A DNA stretch of 64,000 nucleotides from Pseudomonas karstica (GCF_009707515.1 NZ_WLYI01000013.1:62001-126000), one strand, 5' to 3'; shown: positions 1 to 7,494, numbered from the stretch's first letter. Numbers and translations: made by a program. Notes: generated by a model not told the origin, from the letters alone.

Positions 1-1627
1 TTTGCTGCTGCCATTGCTCCAGAGAACCCGCCTCGCTGATCGGCGGCAACTGCGCACCGGCCTCGTAAAAATGCAGGTGTTCTGCGTGCGAGCCGATCTG
101 TTGTTCGGGCAATAGGAACGCATTGTCGTGCCAGCCCAAGCGCGTCACCAATCGTGCGCGCTGGGCGCTATCGAAGCCGCCAAGGTAACTTTGCAGGTCA
201 TTGCGTGCGTTGCGCCCTGATCGGCTTCCGGCTAGGCGCAAGCCCATGTCTACCAGGGGGCCGAGTACATCCTTGCCGAAGTCGCCGGTCATGGTTCGGG
301 CCGGAATGTTCCAGCGTTTTTTGGCGCCGTCCGGGTCATCGAACTCGACCAACAAACCCCAGTTGTGGCCCTTGTCGTCGCGAGTGCGAGCGATGATTTC
401 GAGAGGCGAGCACACGGGGCGCGCCTCACCATCATCGCCGGAATAAAACACCCCTTCAGGCGTCAGGCGAAAGCCACCCGGCAGCAGGTCATTTTTCAAT
501 TTCGCAGGGCGCTTGGCCGGCGCCTTAGCCTTCGGTTGTTGAGGAACAGTGGTCTCAGCGACGCTGCCGAAAAACTCACCGTCGCGCACCAGCTCGGCGA
601 CGTGGCCAGCGGTCCAGCCTTTGGCTAACGCGTCCGCTGCATCGTCGCCGTCCGCCCATTTTCCACCTTTGACGAGCGTCGGCTTGCCGCCTTTGCTGCT
701 GGGCTTGAGCTTGAACACGTCGAGCGAGATTCGCTGTACGGAAGCGGCGCCCAGCTCAATCAGCTTGAGCTCGATGGAGTCCATGCACGCCTTGCCGCTG
801 GCATCGTTATCCGGCCAGAGCACCACCGTGCGCCCTTTGAGTGGTGTTAGGTCGACCTTGTGCCAAGAGTTTGAGCCGTTCGGCCAGCAGGTGGCTACGT
901 AGTCCGGCATCAGTTCGGCGGCGGCGTCAGCAGCCTTTTCGCCTTCACACAACACCACAGGCGCATCGGCGCGCTGTGCCAGCTCGTCCAGGCGCAGCAA
1001 GGGCCGAGGTTCCGGCAACCCTTGCCAGCGCCATTGTGTGGTTTGTCCATCGGAGCGTTTGCACCAGGTCAACGGCGCAAAGACTTTTCGCGGCTTGCCG
1101 TCTTCATCGGGGCCCAGGTCGAAGCGATACAGCACCATGATCGGCTGGCCCTGAGCATCGCGATAGATCCACACCTTGGACGGGGTGCCGTGTTGTCGGT
1201 GCTTGGCAGGGCACTTGTTCATGGCCTCGGCCGGGATCGGCTGAATCGCGATCCACTGCGGTGCTGCGCTCTTGGTCGTTGCGCTTATGGTGGTCGCAAA
1301 TCCTGCGGAAACGTTGAGCAGATCCGCCAGCTTTTTGCAGGCCTCAACGTCCGTGCCACCGTCGATGTAGCGCACCAGGTCGATCAGGTCACCGCCTTTA
1401 TCGCCGGTGGCGAAATCCGCCCAGGTGCCTTTGCTCAAATTGACCTTGAGTGAGCCAGCGCGTTTGTCAGTGCGTGTCGGATTAGGTGCGGTGTATTCCT
1501 TGCCCCCGTCGATGCGTTTGCCGTTCGGCAGCCAGTGAGTAAGAACTCGGTCGATGTTCTTCAGGGCGGCATTTTTTACGTCGGCAAAGCTCGGACGTTT
1601 TGAGTTGTTGCCAGTGCGCTGAGTCAT
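1..1627 (-). CDS. TOPRIM/DUF927 primase-helicase-like protein of the integrated element (3' end off window)
   Basis: This frame starts at an ATG (1627-1625) that overlaps the stop of the DUF3077 gene (ATGA) and stays open for 542 codons to the left edge, so the C-terminus is missing. Residues 60-105 resemble the zinc-finger/CHC2-like lead-in of element primases. A TOPRIM-like core follows, with a CEGEKAADAA motif at 227-236 and a WPDNDASGK motif (DxDxxG type) at 271-279. A Lys/Pro/Ala linker (about 360-380) leads into what looks like the start of a DUF927 helicase-like domain (GVFYSGDDGE near 392). Proteins of this build are the replication proteins of P4-like satellites and plasmids, and I infer primase/helicase function for replication of the excised element. 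The missing C-terminus would decide whether the Walker ATPase is intact. Confidence 0.82.
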   Translation of the reverse strand, partial: MTQRTGNNSKRPSFADVKNAALKNIDRVLTHWLPNGKRIDGGKEYTAPNPTRTDKRAGSLKVNLSKGTWADFATGDKGGDLIDLVRYIDGGTDVEACKKLADLLNVSAGFATTISATTKSAAPQWIAIQPIPAEAMNKCPAKHRQHGTPSKVWIYRDAQGQPIMVLYRFDLGPDEDGKPRKVFAPLTWCKRSDGQTTQWRWQGLPEPRPLLRLDELAQRADAPVVLCEGEKAADAAAELMPDYVATCWPNGSNSWHKVDLTPLKGRTVVLWPDNDASGKACMDSIELKLIELGAASVQRISLDVFKLKPSSKGGKPTLVKGGKWADGDDAADALAKGWTAGHVAELVRDGEFFGSVAETTVPQQPKAKAPAKRPAKLKNDLLPGGFRLTPEGVFYSGDDGEARPVCSPLEIIARTRDDKGHNWGLLVEFDDPDGAKKRWNIPARTMTGDFGKDVLGPLVDMGLRLAGSRSGRNARNDLQSYLGGFDSAQRARLVTRLGWHDNAFLLPEQQIGSHAEHLHFYEAGAQLPPISEAGSLEQWQQQ

Positions 1628-1896
1628 GGTGTGGTCCTCGACTCAAGCAGCGCCTCGTTCACGTCGTCGATCAGCGCCTTGGCCATCTCGCCGAGGTAGA
1701 ACGCAGGCCAACTAAAACGCTCGCCCGCATCGCTGATGGTGGAGTCGAGGATCAGTTGATTGGCGTGGTGCAAAATTTGGGAGACGGCTTCAAGTGCGTC
1801 CTCCAGCGGGATACCGGCATTCACCCGAAACAGGTTTTGGCCATTACCGTTGGCAGGGGAAAACTCGGAGCGTCCAAGCGTGTTGGAGTTGGTCAA
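1624..1896 (-). CDS. DUF3077 family small protein
   Basis: A 90-residue protein with the N-terminal pattern LFRVNAGIPLEDALEAVS and a helical region ending in a conserved-looking ALIDDVNEALLES. This matches my memory of DUF3077 proteins, which are common in Pseudomonas genomes, often in prophages and genomic islands, and have no assigned function. It has no signal peptide or membrane segment and is mildly acidic. Its ATG overlaps the stop of the 94-residue gene upstream, and its stop overlaps the start of the TOPRIM/DUF927 gene, so the three are translationally coupled in one leftward operon. Role unknown. Confidence 0.75.
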   Translation of the reverse strand: MTNSNTLGRSEFSPANGNGQNLFRVNAGIPLEDALEAVSQILHHANQLILDSTISDAGERFSWPAFYLGEMAKALIDDVNEALLESRTTP

Positions 1897-2177
1897 AGCG
1901 CACCGCCTTTCTGGCCCATCGGCACAGATGAGGCATCACCGTACATGGCGAGTGTTTTGATTAAGCCCAAGGTGCCGCGCACGTCCCAAATAACTGACGA
2001 CAGCACGCGGTTGGAGAGCAGGGGTTTATCCCCGTCTAAGTGGTCTTCCAGCAGCATGAGAACGGAGTCGGCACGGTCGAGCGCACAGGTGATGGCGTCG
2101 ATAGGCAGACCGGCTTCAGCGTCTTGGCTTACGCAGAGCAGATCCTCGGGCAGTGCAAAGCCTGGGAGCATGCTCAT
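1893..2177 (-). CDS. hypothetical protein, element operon
   Basis: A 94-residue acidic, largely helical protein rich in Leu and Asp (for example DAITCALDRADSVLMLLEDHL). I do not recognise a family. The spacing of helices and the length resemble the neighbouring DUF3077 protein, so it may be a distant partner. It starts inside the end of the upstream 161-codon frame (2174-2177 overlap) and ends in an ATGA overlap with the DUF3077 gene, which supports it being a real, coupled gene. It has no transmembrane segment or signal sequence. Confidence 0.6.
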   Translation of the reverse strand: MSMLPGFALPEDLLCVSQDAEAGLPIDAITCALDRADSVLMLLEDHLDGDKPLLSNRVLSSVIWDVRGTLGLIKTLAMYGDASSVPMGQKGGAL

Positions 2178-2659
2178 TGGGCACCCCCTGCCGCTTCCAG
2201 AGCTCGCGCTTTGGACATGTGGGCGTTGTAACGGGAGAGGCGTGTAGCGAGGCTGGAGTTGGCGTGTAAAGCGGCGAGAGCCATAGCTCGATGAGCAGCG
2301 GCGCGAATTTTGGACGGATTGAGGGCGTGTTTCATCTGTGTAGCTCCTTGATTTGAGGAGCTGCCACGTTCGTTACCAAGCGAATGGGTGGCAGCTGTGC
2401 GCAGGTTGGTAAACCGGGAATCAAGGAACCCGGCAGGCACGAATGCCTCCCACGCACAGCCGCCATAACACGTAACTGCGGGCACAAAAAAAGCGCCTGC
2501 AATCGTAATGGGGGCGCTGTTGCGCCTTGATTTCGTCGGGTTACCAAGCCCGTCCGCTGAATTTGCAGCGACTACCAGAGAGTAACGTCCGTTTTTTGAA
2601 AGCGCAACCGTGCGGATCACTTGCGGATTTTTTCGGTGGGGAATAAATTGCTCAGGCAT
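2174..2659 (-). CDS. Ash-like element protein frame with internal second start
   Basis: A 161-codon open frame whose first ATG (2659) has GAGGT about ten bases upstream. The middle (residues about 35-100: GNPTKSRRNSAPITIAG, AFFV, YGGCAWEAFVPAG, then SRFTNLRTAA) has the general layout I associate with the Ash family of P4-like elements; this is a tentative match. The last 53 residues, from an in-frame ATG at 2335, look like a separate basic, Ala-rich helical protein, and that ATG has its own AGGAG. The DNA between the two starts is strongly self-complementary (see the structured segment). The frame may therefore encode one long protein, or an Ash-like protein plus an independently initiated 53-residue product, or mainly the short one. 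Confidence 0.5.
   Translation of the reverse strand: MPEQFIPHRKNPQVIRTVALSKNGRYSLVVAANSADGLGNPTKSRRNSAPITIAGAFFVPAVTCYGGCAWEAFVPAGFLDSRFTNLRTAATHSLGNERGSSSNQGATQMKHALNPSKIRAAAHRAMALAALHANSSLATRLSRYNAHMSKARALEAAGGAQ
2335..2433 (-). promoter_or_regulatory. structured RNA segment sequestering the internal start site
   Basis: Read leftward, three hairpins occur in a row. CCGGG/CCCGG pairs between 2429-2433 and 2414-2418. GTGGCAG (2388-2394) pairs with CTGCCAC (2361-2367), with an inner CGAA/TTCG pair (2381-2384 with 2369-2372). AGCTCCT/AGGAGCT pairs between 2356-2362 and 2342-2348. In the mRNA, the 3' arm of the last hairpin contains the AGGAG for the ATG at 2335, so folding would hide that ribosome site. 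The second and third hairpins share 2361-2362, so they compete slightly. P4-type elements control replication genes with structured immunity RNAs at an equivalent place; the functional analogy is inference. Confidence 0.55.
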
Positions 2660-2673
2660 GTAGATTTACCTCA

Positions 2674-2699
2674 ACGCCTCCGGTTGCCGCCGGGGGCGT
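2674..2699 (-). other. GC-rich hairpin between HTH operon and Ash-like frame
   Basis: ACGCC-T-CCGG (2674-2683) is complementary to CCGG-G-GGCGT (2690-2699), separated by a short loop. On the leftward transcript there is no uridine run after it, so it is not a classical terminator in that direction. On the rightward strand it is followed by TTTTCGTTT and could act as one. It separates the 101-residue gene from the Ash-like frame. Confidence 0.4.
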
Positions 2700-2706
2700 T
2701 TTCGTT

Positions 2707-3012
2707 TCAGGCATTGGCTTCCCAGAGCAGGGAGAGCAGTGGGAGGAAGTCGCCGTCGAGGCAAGATCGTGCATCTTCGTAAGCGTCGATTTGTTGCCCT
2801 TCATCCACGATCACGGCACGCGGAGCTTCGCTGGGTACTGAAAGTGCACACCAAGTGCCGTCTGCCCATTGCATGACTACAACTACTCGATTCAGGCGTT
2901 TTTGTTGCGTTCTGTGAAGCTCAAAACGTTGCATCCACCGCGACGAGAAACCGACTTTTCTGAGTACAGAGAAGGGCTGCAAAATGGCGTTATTAGCGAC
3001 ACGGTTCGTCAT
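2707..3012 (-). CDS. hypothetical protein, element operon
   Basis: A 101-residue protein. I chose the ATG at 3012 because it overlaps the AlpA-like stop as ATGA; the frame is open further upstream but only into the preceding gene. The protein has a basic N-terminal half with Arg/Gln-rich sequence (RFELHRTQQKRLNRVVVV) and an acidic C-terminal half. I do not recognise a family and see no membrane segment. Its position directly behind two HTH regulators fits the accessory small genes usual in P4-like elements. Confidence 0.6.
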   Translation of the reverse strand: MTNRVANNAILQPFSVLRKVGFSSRWMQRFELHRTQQKRLNRVVVVMQWADGTWCALSVPSEAPRAVIVDEGQQIDAYEDARSCLDGDFLPLLSLLWEANA

Positions 3013-3362
3013 GCCGCCACCCGGTCGCGGGCCGCGATACGCGCACGAGTCCAATTCAAAATTTCGGCTAATACCCAAGCGACCGGAGCACCACGTGCAT
3101 TGCTATCGGTGAGCTTCACGGCTTGCGGAAAGCCGCTCTCTGGCTGGCTCATAAGTTTGTAAACCGTTGCGCGGCCGATACCTGTCAGGGCCATGACTTG
3201 ATTGATGCGTATCAGCGTGGCGGCCGGATCGAACTGTCCCATTTCCGTATGAGGCGCGATGATCGGCATGCATGCGGATCCGCTAGGGGCTATTTGGTGA
3301 CTTTCTCGTGGAGTGGAGCGAGCAAGCCCCACGACTTTTGCAGATTGCTTTGGGGCGCTCAT
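3009..3362 (-). CDS. AlpA-family HTH regulator
   Basis: A 117-residue protein. The C-terminal half carries the AlpA/MerR-like winged helix pattern: LIRINQVMALTGIGRATVYKLM, then FPQAVKLTDSNARGAPVAWVLAEILNW. AlpA-type proteins of P4-like elements act as excisionases or activators of integrase and late genes. The preferred start is the ATG at 3362, which shares one base with the stop of the upstream HTH gene (TGATG); an upstream in-frame start is possible but would overlap that gene. The N-terminal 55 residues are longer than in a minimal AlpA (about 70 aa) and look unstructured. It probably controls excision or the element's own operon. Confidence 0.82.
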   Translation of the reverse strand: MSAPKQSAKVVGLARSTPRESHQIAPSGSACMPIIAPHTEMGQFDPAATLIRINQVMALTGIGRATVYKLMSQPESGFPQAVKLTDSNARGAPVAWVLAEILNWTRARIAARDRVAA

Positions 3363-3610
3363 CAGGTCCTGTCTCCAGCGGTTTTTGCAGGTGAGCACAC
3401 TTGGCTTTCAAGCCACGCGACCACGTCTTGGGAGCGATAACGAACCCGAGACCCGGTTTTGACGTAGGGAAGTGAGTTGCTGCGAGAACTTCGCCAGGCG
3501 GCGAGCGTTCGGCTGGATAGACCTAGGGCGGTAGCGACTTGGTCGGTAGTCAGTAAATCGACGGGGTTAAGAGAGGTGGCAGAAGGTTCTAAAGTGTCGT
3601 GGCGCGTCAT
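3362..3610 (-). CDS. small excisionase-like HTH protein
   Basis: An 82-residue protein with a single helix-turn-helix of the MerR/excisionase type: LLTTDQVATALGLSSRTLAAWR, followed by the wing-like LPYVKTGSRVRYRSQDVVAWLE. This is the HTH_17 pattern found in Xis-like and small transcriptional regulators. It is the first gene of the leftward element operon, with an AGGA about nine bases before the ATG. The AT-rich 490-base region upstream with GTAACAC repeats is the obvious place for its own or its partner's binding sites. It could be the true excisionase, a repressor, or both. Confidence 0.78.
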   Translation of the reverse strand: MTRHDTLEPSATSLNPVDLLTTDQVATALGLSSRTLAAWRSSRSNSLPYVKTGSRVRYRSQDVVAWLESQVCSPAKTAGDRT

Positions 3611-4099
3611 AGGGGAGTTTCCTGTCGTAGTTCGTACAGGCCCCAGCTATGTAAACGATTTTCTATTTTTTTAAAGTTATATTTTTACGTTGTTCGACGC
3701 AGTTTTCTCGATTAACCCAAATAAACTAGGCAGGATCGCTGCAAAGTTTATAACTTTATGGGATTTGTCCCACCTGTCCTACTGGTTTTTCATACAGTAA
3801 AAAATCGAAAATAGAAGATTGCGAACTGTCTGTATCAGACGAACGGTAGCTCCCCGAGCCCCCTCTGGTAGTCCGATGACAGCGGCGCCTCCTCAGTGTG
3901 GGGCGACCAATAAGAGATGGCCGCCAGAGGTTTCGGGCGCCTTAGGCGTAACACGCTTTTGACGCGTAACACGTGGTGTACGAACGTCTTCGAATACGTG
4001 TTACACGATTATTATTCAATAAAATCAATTGGTTGGTCAGATACGTAACACGCGTAACACCAGTAACACCGATTTTTGATGGGTGTGGGGTTGGCGTAT
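3611..4099. other. AT-rich intergenic region with GTAACAC repeats
   Basis: There is no credible gene in these 490 bases. The part next to the HTH gene (3650-3720) is AT-rich and probably holds the leftward promoter. The part next to the integrase 3' end carries the 9-bp repeat family annotated separately. Base composition is clearly more AT-rich than the flanking chromosome, as expected for the control region of a mobile element. Confidence 0.6.
3947..4070. repeat. cluster of 9-bp CGTAACACG-type repeats
   Basis: Direct copies of CGTAACAC(G/C) occur at 3947-3955, 3965-3973, 4044-4052 and 4053-4061, plus AGTAACACC at 4062-4070. An inverted copy, CGTGTTACACG, lies at 3997-4007. The last three copies are head-to-tail without spacing. 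Such clusters next to an integrase and an Xis-like gene are typical of arm-type integrase or excisionase sites, or of replication iterons for a primase of the P4 type. The sequence alone does not say which. Confidence 0.65.
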
Positions 4100-5335
4100 T
4101 CAACCCGCCTTTCCAAACTGTCCCTGAATAATGTTGCCATCTACTAGCTCATCCAGATGATCTGCGTACCACTGCATCATCACTCTGCGCTGAGGCAGGT
4201 AAACCGCCTTGTTGTACACCCCTGCAATTCCTTCCTTCGCGTGAGAGAGCTGGGCCTCAATGTGATTCTCATCGAAACCCTGCTCATTGAGTATGGTGCT
4301 CGCGATGTGACGAAAGCCGTGACCTGTTTGCCGACCGGCATATCCCAGTCTGCGGAGCGCCATTAGAAAGACTGTATTGCTACGGGGGATTGTCCTGTCT
4401 TTCCTGCCTGGAAATAGGAGAGGGTACGCACCTGTCAGTGTTCGTAACTCAGTGAGCGCTTCAATTGCCTGTCGAGAGAGAGGCACCACATGTTCGCGAC
4501 GACGTTTCATTCGCTCGGCTGGGATCGTCCATAGCTTTTTGGAGAGGTCGATTTCTGACCAGCGTGCTTCGCGGATCTCGCTCGGGCGCGATGCTAATAA
4601 AGAAAGCAAGCGAAGCCCAATACGAACGTCCTTTGCGTGAGGGTAGGAGTTGATCGCTCGAAGTAGCGCAGGCAGTTCTTCAATCGAAACGTGTGCATAG
4701 TTTTCAGCGCTACGTGATTGCAGGAATTTGCTGAGACCTTCAAGGGGGTTATGGACGGCTCGTCCTGTTACGCGTGCCAGGTCATAGATCTCTTTGCAAA
4801 AGGCACGAACTCGGCCCATTTGTTCAATGATCCCCTTCTGCTCCATGCCGCGTAGGAACTCCATCCATTCCAGGGGTAATATTTCTGTGTACACGCGCTT
4901 GCCGAAGACAGGGAACACGTGAAGCTCCAGTGCGCCCAGCACTCGTCGCGATGTACCTGCTTCCCAACTTGTGCGTCTGGCCTCAAACCACTCTCGGCCT
5001 AACGCTTCAAAGGTGTTGTTGGCAGCAGCCTGGTCTGCAACCTTCCGAGCTTGCTTGCTCACCAATGGATTTTTGCCGGTCGATGAGTCCTCCCGCAGTT
5101 GAGCTGCTTTCTGTCTCGCCAATGAGCCACTGATTTCCGGGTAGCCGCCGAGCCCCAGCCAAGACCATTTGCCGTCTGGCTTTTTGTACCGCAGCTCCCA
5201 TGATTTCTGCCCGTTAGGTTTCACCCGGAAGTACAGGCCATTCCCATCCTGCTCCCGATACGTCGCGTTCTCTGGCTCCAGGCCTGCAAGCGTGGTGTCT
5301 GCTAAGGGGCGGCGTTTGATTTCAGTGCGCTTCAC
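4100..5335 (-). CDS. P4-type tyrosine integrase
   Basis: A site-specific recombinase of 411 residues, the usual length of P4/CP4-type integrases. Residues 10-90 form the DUF4102-like N-terminal arm-binding domain (DGNGLYFRVKPNGQKSW). A SAM-like core-binding domain spans roughly 105-205, and the catalytic domain runs from about 215. The active-site residues can be placed at Arg250 (ASRPSEIREARW), His339-Arg342 (HGFRH), His365 (QLSHA) and the nucleophile Tyr374 (VYNKAVYL). It is transcribed away from the tRNA-Arg gene 168 bases upstream, the standard layout for elements inserted in a tRNA 3' end. It appears intact. Confidence 0.95.
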   Translation of the reverse strand: MKRTEIKRRPLADTTLAGLEPENATYREQDGNGLYFRVKPNGQKSWELRYKKPDGKWSWLGLGGYPEISGSLARQKAAQLREDSSTGKNPLVSKQARKVADQAAANNTFEALGREWFEARRTSWEAGTSRRVLGALELHVFPVFGKRVYTEILPLEWMEFLRGMEQKGIIEQMGRVRAFCKEIYDLARVTGRAVHNPLEGLSKFLQSRSAENYAHVSIEELPALLRAINSYPHAKDVRIGLRLLSLLASRPSEIREARWSEIDLSKKLWTIPAERMKRRREHVVPLSRQAIEALTELRTLTGAYPLLFPGRKDRTIPRSNTVFLMALRRLGYAGRQTGHGFRHIASTILNEQGFDENHIEAQLSHAKEGIAGVYNKAVYLPQRRVMMQWYADHLDELVDGNIIQGQFGKAG

Positions 5336-5430
5336 TTCCTGTATGCCTCCAGTTATAAAAATAACAAAGCATACACGTGGGCATACACGGCGGGAAGTTA
5401 TAGGGGTAGACAGGGACGGATAGCCAGAAA

Positions 5431-5460
5431 CAAGAAAGCCCGCACGGGGCGGGCTTCTTG
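5431..5460 (-). terminator. rho-independent terminator of tRNA-Arg
   Basis: The stem AAGCCCGC/GCGGGCTT (5436-5443 with 5449-5456) is followed on the leftward strand by TTTCTTG. It lies about 45 bases past the tRNA 3' end and would also shield the integrase from tRNA transcription. Confidence 0.75.
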
Positions 5461-5502
5461 GGGTGTTTCGTAGACTGTCTGAGACAGCCTGAGACTGCTA
5501 TA

Positions 5503-5579
5503 TGGTGCACCCGGCGGGATTCGAACCCACGACCCCTGCCTTCGGAGGGCAGTACTCTATCCAGCTGAGCTACGGATGC
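5503..5579 (-). tRNA. tRNA-Arg, anticodon CCG
   Basis: A 77-nt cloverleaf can be drawn. The acceptor stem is GCATCCG/CGGGTGC, the D stem GCTC/GAGT, and the anticodon stem CTGCC/GGCAG encloses loop CTCCGAA (anticodon CCG). The T arm is GTGGG-TTCGAAT-CCCGC, and discriminator A plus CCA is encoded. The 3' end faces the integrase, so the gene is the likely attB site. The T-arm and 3' acceptor segment would be the duplicated core, with the second copy at the far (left) end of the element outside the window. Confidence 0.95.
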
Positions 5580-5812
5580 TTGTGCGGGCGACATCATACC
5601 CATGTCCGCTAGATGCGTCCATGCCGGTTTTTGCCGTGGCGATTACTGGCTGTTGCGGTGCCACGTAGGGCAATCCTGGCCCCTCATTCACAAGTCCTCG
5701 CGCCATACGTCCCTTTGTTTGCTTTGCTCTGTTGGCTTTCAAGCCCCTCTGCGCCGTGTAAGCGGCCTTTCCCGTCAGATCAGGTGAACGCATGCATTCC
5801 AAAGGAACCGTG

Positions 5813-6508
5813 ATGTTCGATCGCTCGTTGCGACAAAAACTGCTGGCTCGCTCCGATTTATTTCGAGGCTTACCCGAACCATTGTTGAACCATATTGCCG
5901 GCCATATGGTGGAACGTACCCTCAGTGATCGAGAGTTGTTGTATTTCAAGGACGACCCTCTCGAGTTTGTCGCGCTGGTGGTGGAAGGCCGGATCTATTC
6001 GGTAATCCACGGGCCGGATGGGCGTGAACAGATTATCGGCAGTGTCGGAGCGGGCCAGGTGGTGGGGGAGTCGGCGATGATCGAGGTGCTGGGCCGAGAG
6101 GCTTCTACCTTTGCCAGTGGCGCCACGCGGCTGTTGCAACTGGGACGTCGGCATTTTGCCCCGTTGTATGAAGAGCCGCTGTTTCTAAGACGTTTGCTGA
6201 TGCTGACCATGGCGCGCCTGCTCAAGGTGATCGAGCTGCTGGAGTTGGTGTGCCTGCATCGCCTGGAGTCGCGCCTGGCACGGTTTCTGTTGGCAAACAT
6301 GGATGAAATCGACTTGGCCATGGTCCTGCCCAGTGTGTCATTACCGTCCAATCAAGGCTTGTTGGCTGCGATGCTCAATACCAGCCGTCCCAAGCTCAAT
6401 GTGCAGTTACAGCTGTGGCGCCGCAGCGGCCTGATCAGCGGCAATCTGGAGCAGATGGTGATCAACGATCTCGACCATTTGCGCCGCAAGGCCTATGTAT
6501 TGAATTAA
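5813..6508 (+). CDS. Crp/Fnr-family transcriptional regulator upstream of the R-body operon
   Basis: A 231-residue protein. The start was placed at the ATG at 5813, which has AAAGGAA eight bases upstream; an ATG seven codons earlier would overlap that ribosome site. An N-terminal cyclic-nucleotide-binding-like beta barrel spans about 15-115 (VALVVEGRIYSVIHG, GQVVGESAMIEVL). A long dimer helix (about 120-150) leads to a winged helix (SNQGLLAAMLNTSRPKLNVQLQ) near 180-205. There is no N-terminal Cys cluster, so it is not an Fe-S Fnr. Together with the sigma factor 88 bases downstream and the reb operon beyond, it looks like a local controller of R-body expression; this is inference from position. 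Confidence 0.82.
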   Translation: MFDRSLRQKLLARSDLFRGLPEPLLNHIAGHMVERTLSDRELLYFKDDPLEFVALVVEGRIYSVIHGPDGREQIIGSVGAGQVVGESAMIEVLGREASTFASGATRLLQLGRRHFAPLYEEPLFLRRLLMLTMARLLKVIELLELVCLHRLESRLARFLLANMDEIDLAMVLPSVSLPSNQGLLAAMLNTSRPKLNVQLQLWRRSGLISGNLEQMVINDLDHLRRKAYVLN

Positions 6509-6596
6509 TTGTCGCCCCTGTTACCCAGGTAACAGCGTCTCCTGCCAGCCCGCCACAGACTGGGCTCTCACCAAAGAGGCACAGGGAGTGCAGGCG

Positions 6597-7139
6597 ATGG
6601 AAGCGACCATTCACTACAAGGATCAAGTGGCCCCGGATGATCGGTTATTCGAGGCCAGTTGGCGGGCAGTACAAGATGAGCTCAAGCGCAGGGCCATCCG
6701 CCGCGCACGGGGTAACCAGGACCTGGGACAGGAGTGGTTGTCGGCCACGGCCATCAAGGCCCTGGTGTTCTTCAGGCGCTCGCCGGAGCGTATTCGCGAC
6801 CCTCAGGGGTTTCTGTTCCTGGTACTGGACCACGTGTTTCTCGACAGCTTGCGGCGCAGTAAGCGCGAGGGGCGGTTGTTCGACTATTCGGTCGATATTG
6901 AACACGATCACCAGGCGTTACTTGCCGCTCCTTGCGCATCGGTCACGGAGCAAGCGGAGTGTGTCGAGCGCCTGGAGCAGGTGAAGGAGCAGGTAGCGCA
7001 CCTGCCACTCCTCCAGCGGCGGTTGTTCGAGATGCGCTTTGTCGATGACCTGCCGTACCTGCAAATCGCCGAGGAGTTGCACATCGCTATGCCTCTGGTG
7101 CGCAAGCGCGTGCAACTGCTGCGTGCGGTCTTGCGCTAA
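6597..7139 (+). CDS. ECF-like RNA polymerase sigma factor
   Basis: A 180-residue protein starting at ATG 6597, with GGGAG eight bases upstream. The N-terminal part (about 15-85) has the helical layout of sigma region 2 with a DPQGFLFLVLDHVFLDSLRRSKRE segment, where FecI-like factors have their -10 and core-binding motifs. The C-terminal part (about 115-178) is region 4 (LPLLQRRLFEMRFVDDLPYLQIAEELHIAMPLVRKRV). No anti-sigma factor or FecR-like gene is adjacent. A FecI-like sigma has been linked to reb expression in P. aeruginosa PA14. Here the gene sits directly before the reb operon, which makes it the leading candidate for its dedicated sigma. Confidence 0.8.
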   Translation: MEATIHYKDQVAPDDRLFEASWRAVQDELKRRAIRRARGNQDLGQEWLSATAIKALVFFRRSPERIRDPQGFLFLVLDHVFLDSLRRSKREGRLFDYSVDIEHDHQALLAAPCASVTEQAECVERLEQVKEQVAHLPLLQRRLFEMRFVDDLPYLQIAEELHIAMPLVRKRVQLLRAVLR

Positions 7140-7161
7140 GGCTTTTTCACAGCTGACGAGA

Positions 7162-7224
7162 TGAGGCGTTCTAGTTCAATGAGCACGTTTCGCCTCACGC
7201 GATAACCACCGGCACTTTCGCCGG
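7162..7224 (+). promoter_or_regulatory. two inverted repeats in the leader of the reb operon
   Basis: TGAGGCG (7162-7168) is complementary to CGCCTCA (7191-7197), and CCGGC (7209-7213) to GCCGG (7220-7224). The second hairpin ends 14 bases before the AAGGAG of the first reb gene. They may be an operator, an mRNA-stabilising leader or a weak attenuator. No uridine run follows either hairpin. Confidence 0.4.
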
Positions 7225-7248
7225 GCCGATTCCATCAAGGAGAGATGT

Positions 7249-7476
7249 ATGACAGAGGTCAACAGCCAGATTACCGATGCTGTCACTCAAACCAACGTCA
7301 AGGTGGTCGCGGAGGCACCGGCCCAGGCCATTGCGTCGTTGTATCAAGTGGCGAGCAGTGCGGCGGGCCTGTCGTTGCAGAACGCAGTCAACAGCCAACA
7401 GGCGATGAACCAGATTTCCAATGCGGTGATCTCCAAGGCTGTCGCGTTGATCATGCAGATTGGCGAGAAGGGCTGA
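7249..7476 (+). CDS. short RebB-family R-body protein (killing-trait domain)
   Basis: A 75-residue protein, AAGGAGAG-led, starting the operon. It opens with the RebB signature QITDAVTQTNVKVVAEAPA, which is nearly the same as in the two 104-residue copies downstream. It then diverges (SLYQVASSAAGLSLQNAV) and stops about 30 residues earlier, lacking the TTAGAAATEKVAQGG tail. RebB proteins are the structural subunits of refractile bodies, coiled protein ribbons known from Caedibacter. The missing tail suggests a modified role such as nucleator, cap or assembly factor rather than bulk subunit; that is inference. Confidence 0.85.
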   Translation: MTEVNSQITDAVTQTNVKVVAEAPAQAIASLYQVASSAAGLSLQNAVNSQQAMNQISNAVISKAVALIMQIGEKG

Positions 7477-7494
7477 GCCCTGGGGGGACTGATT

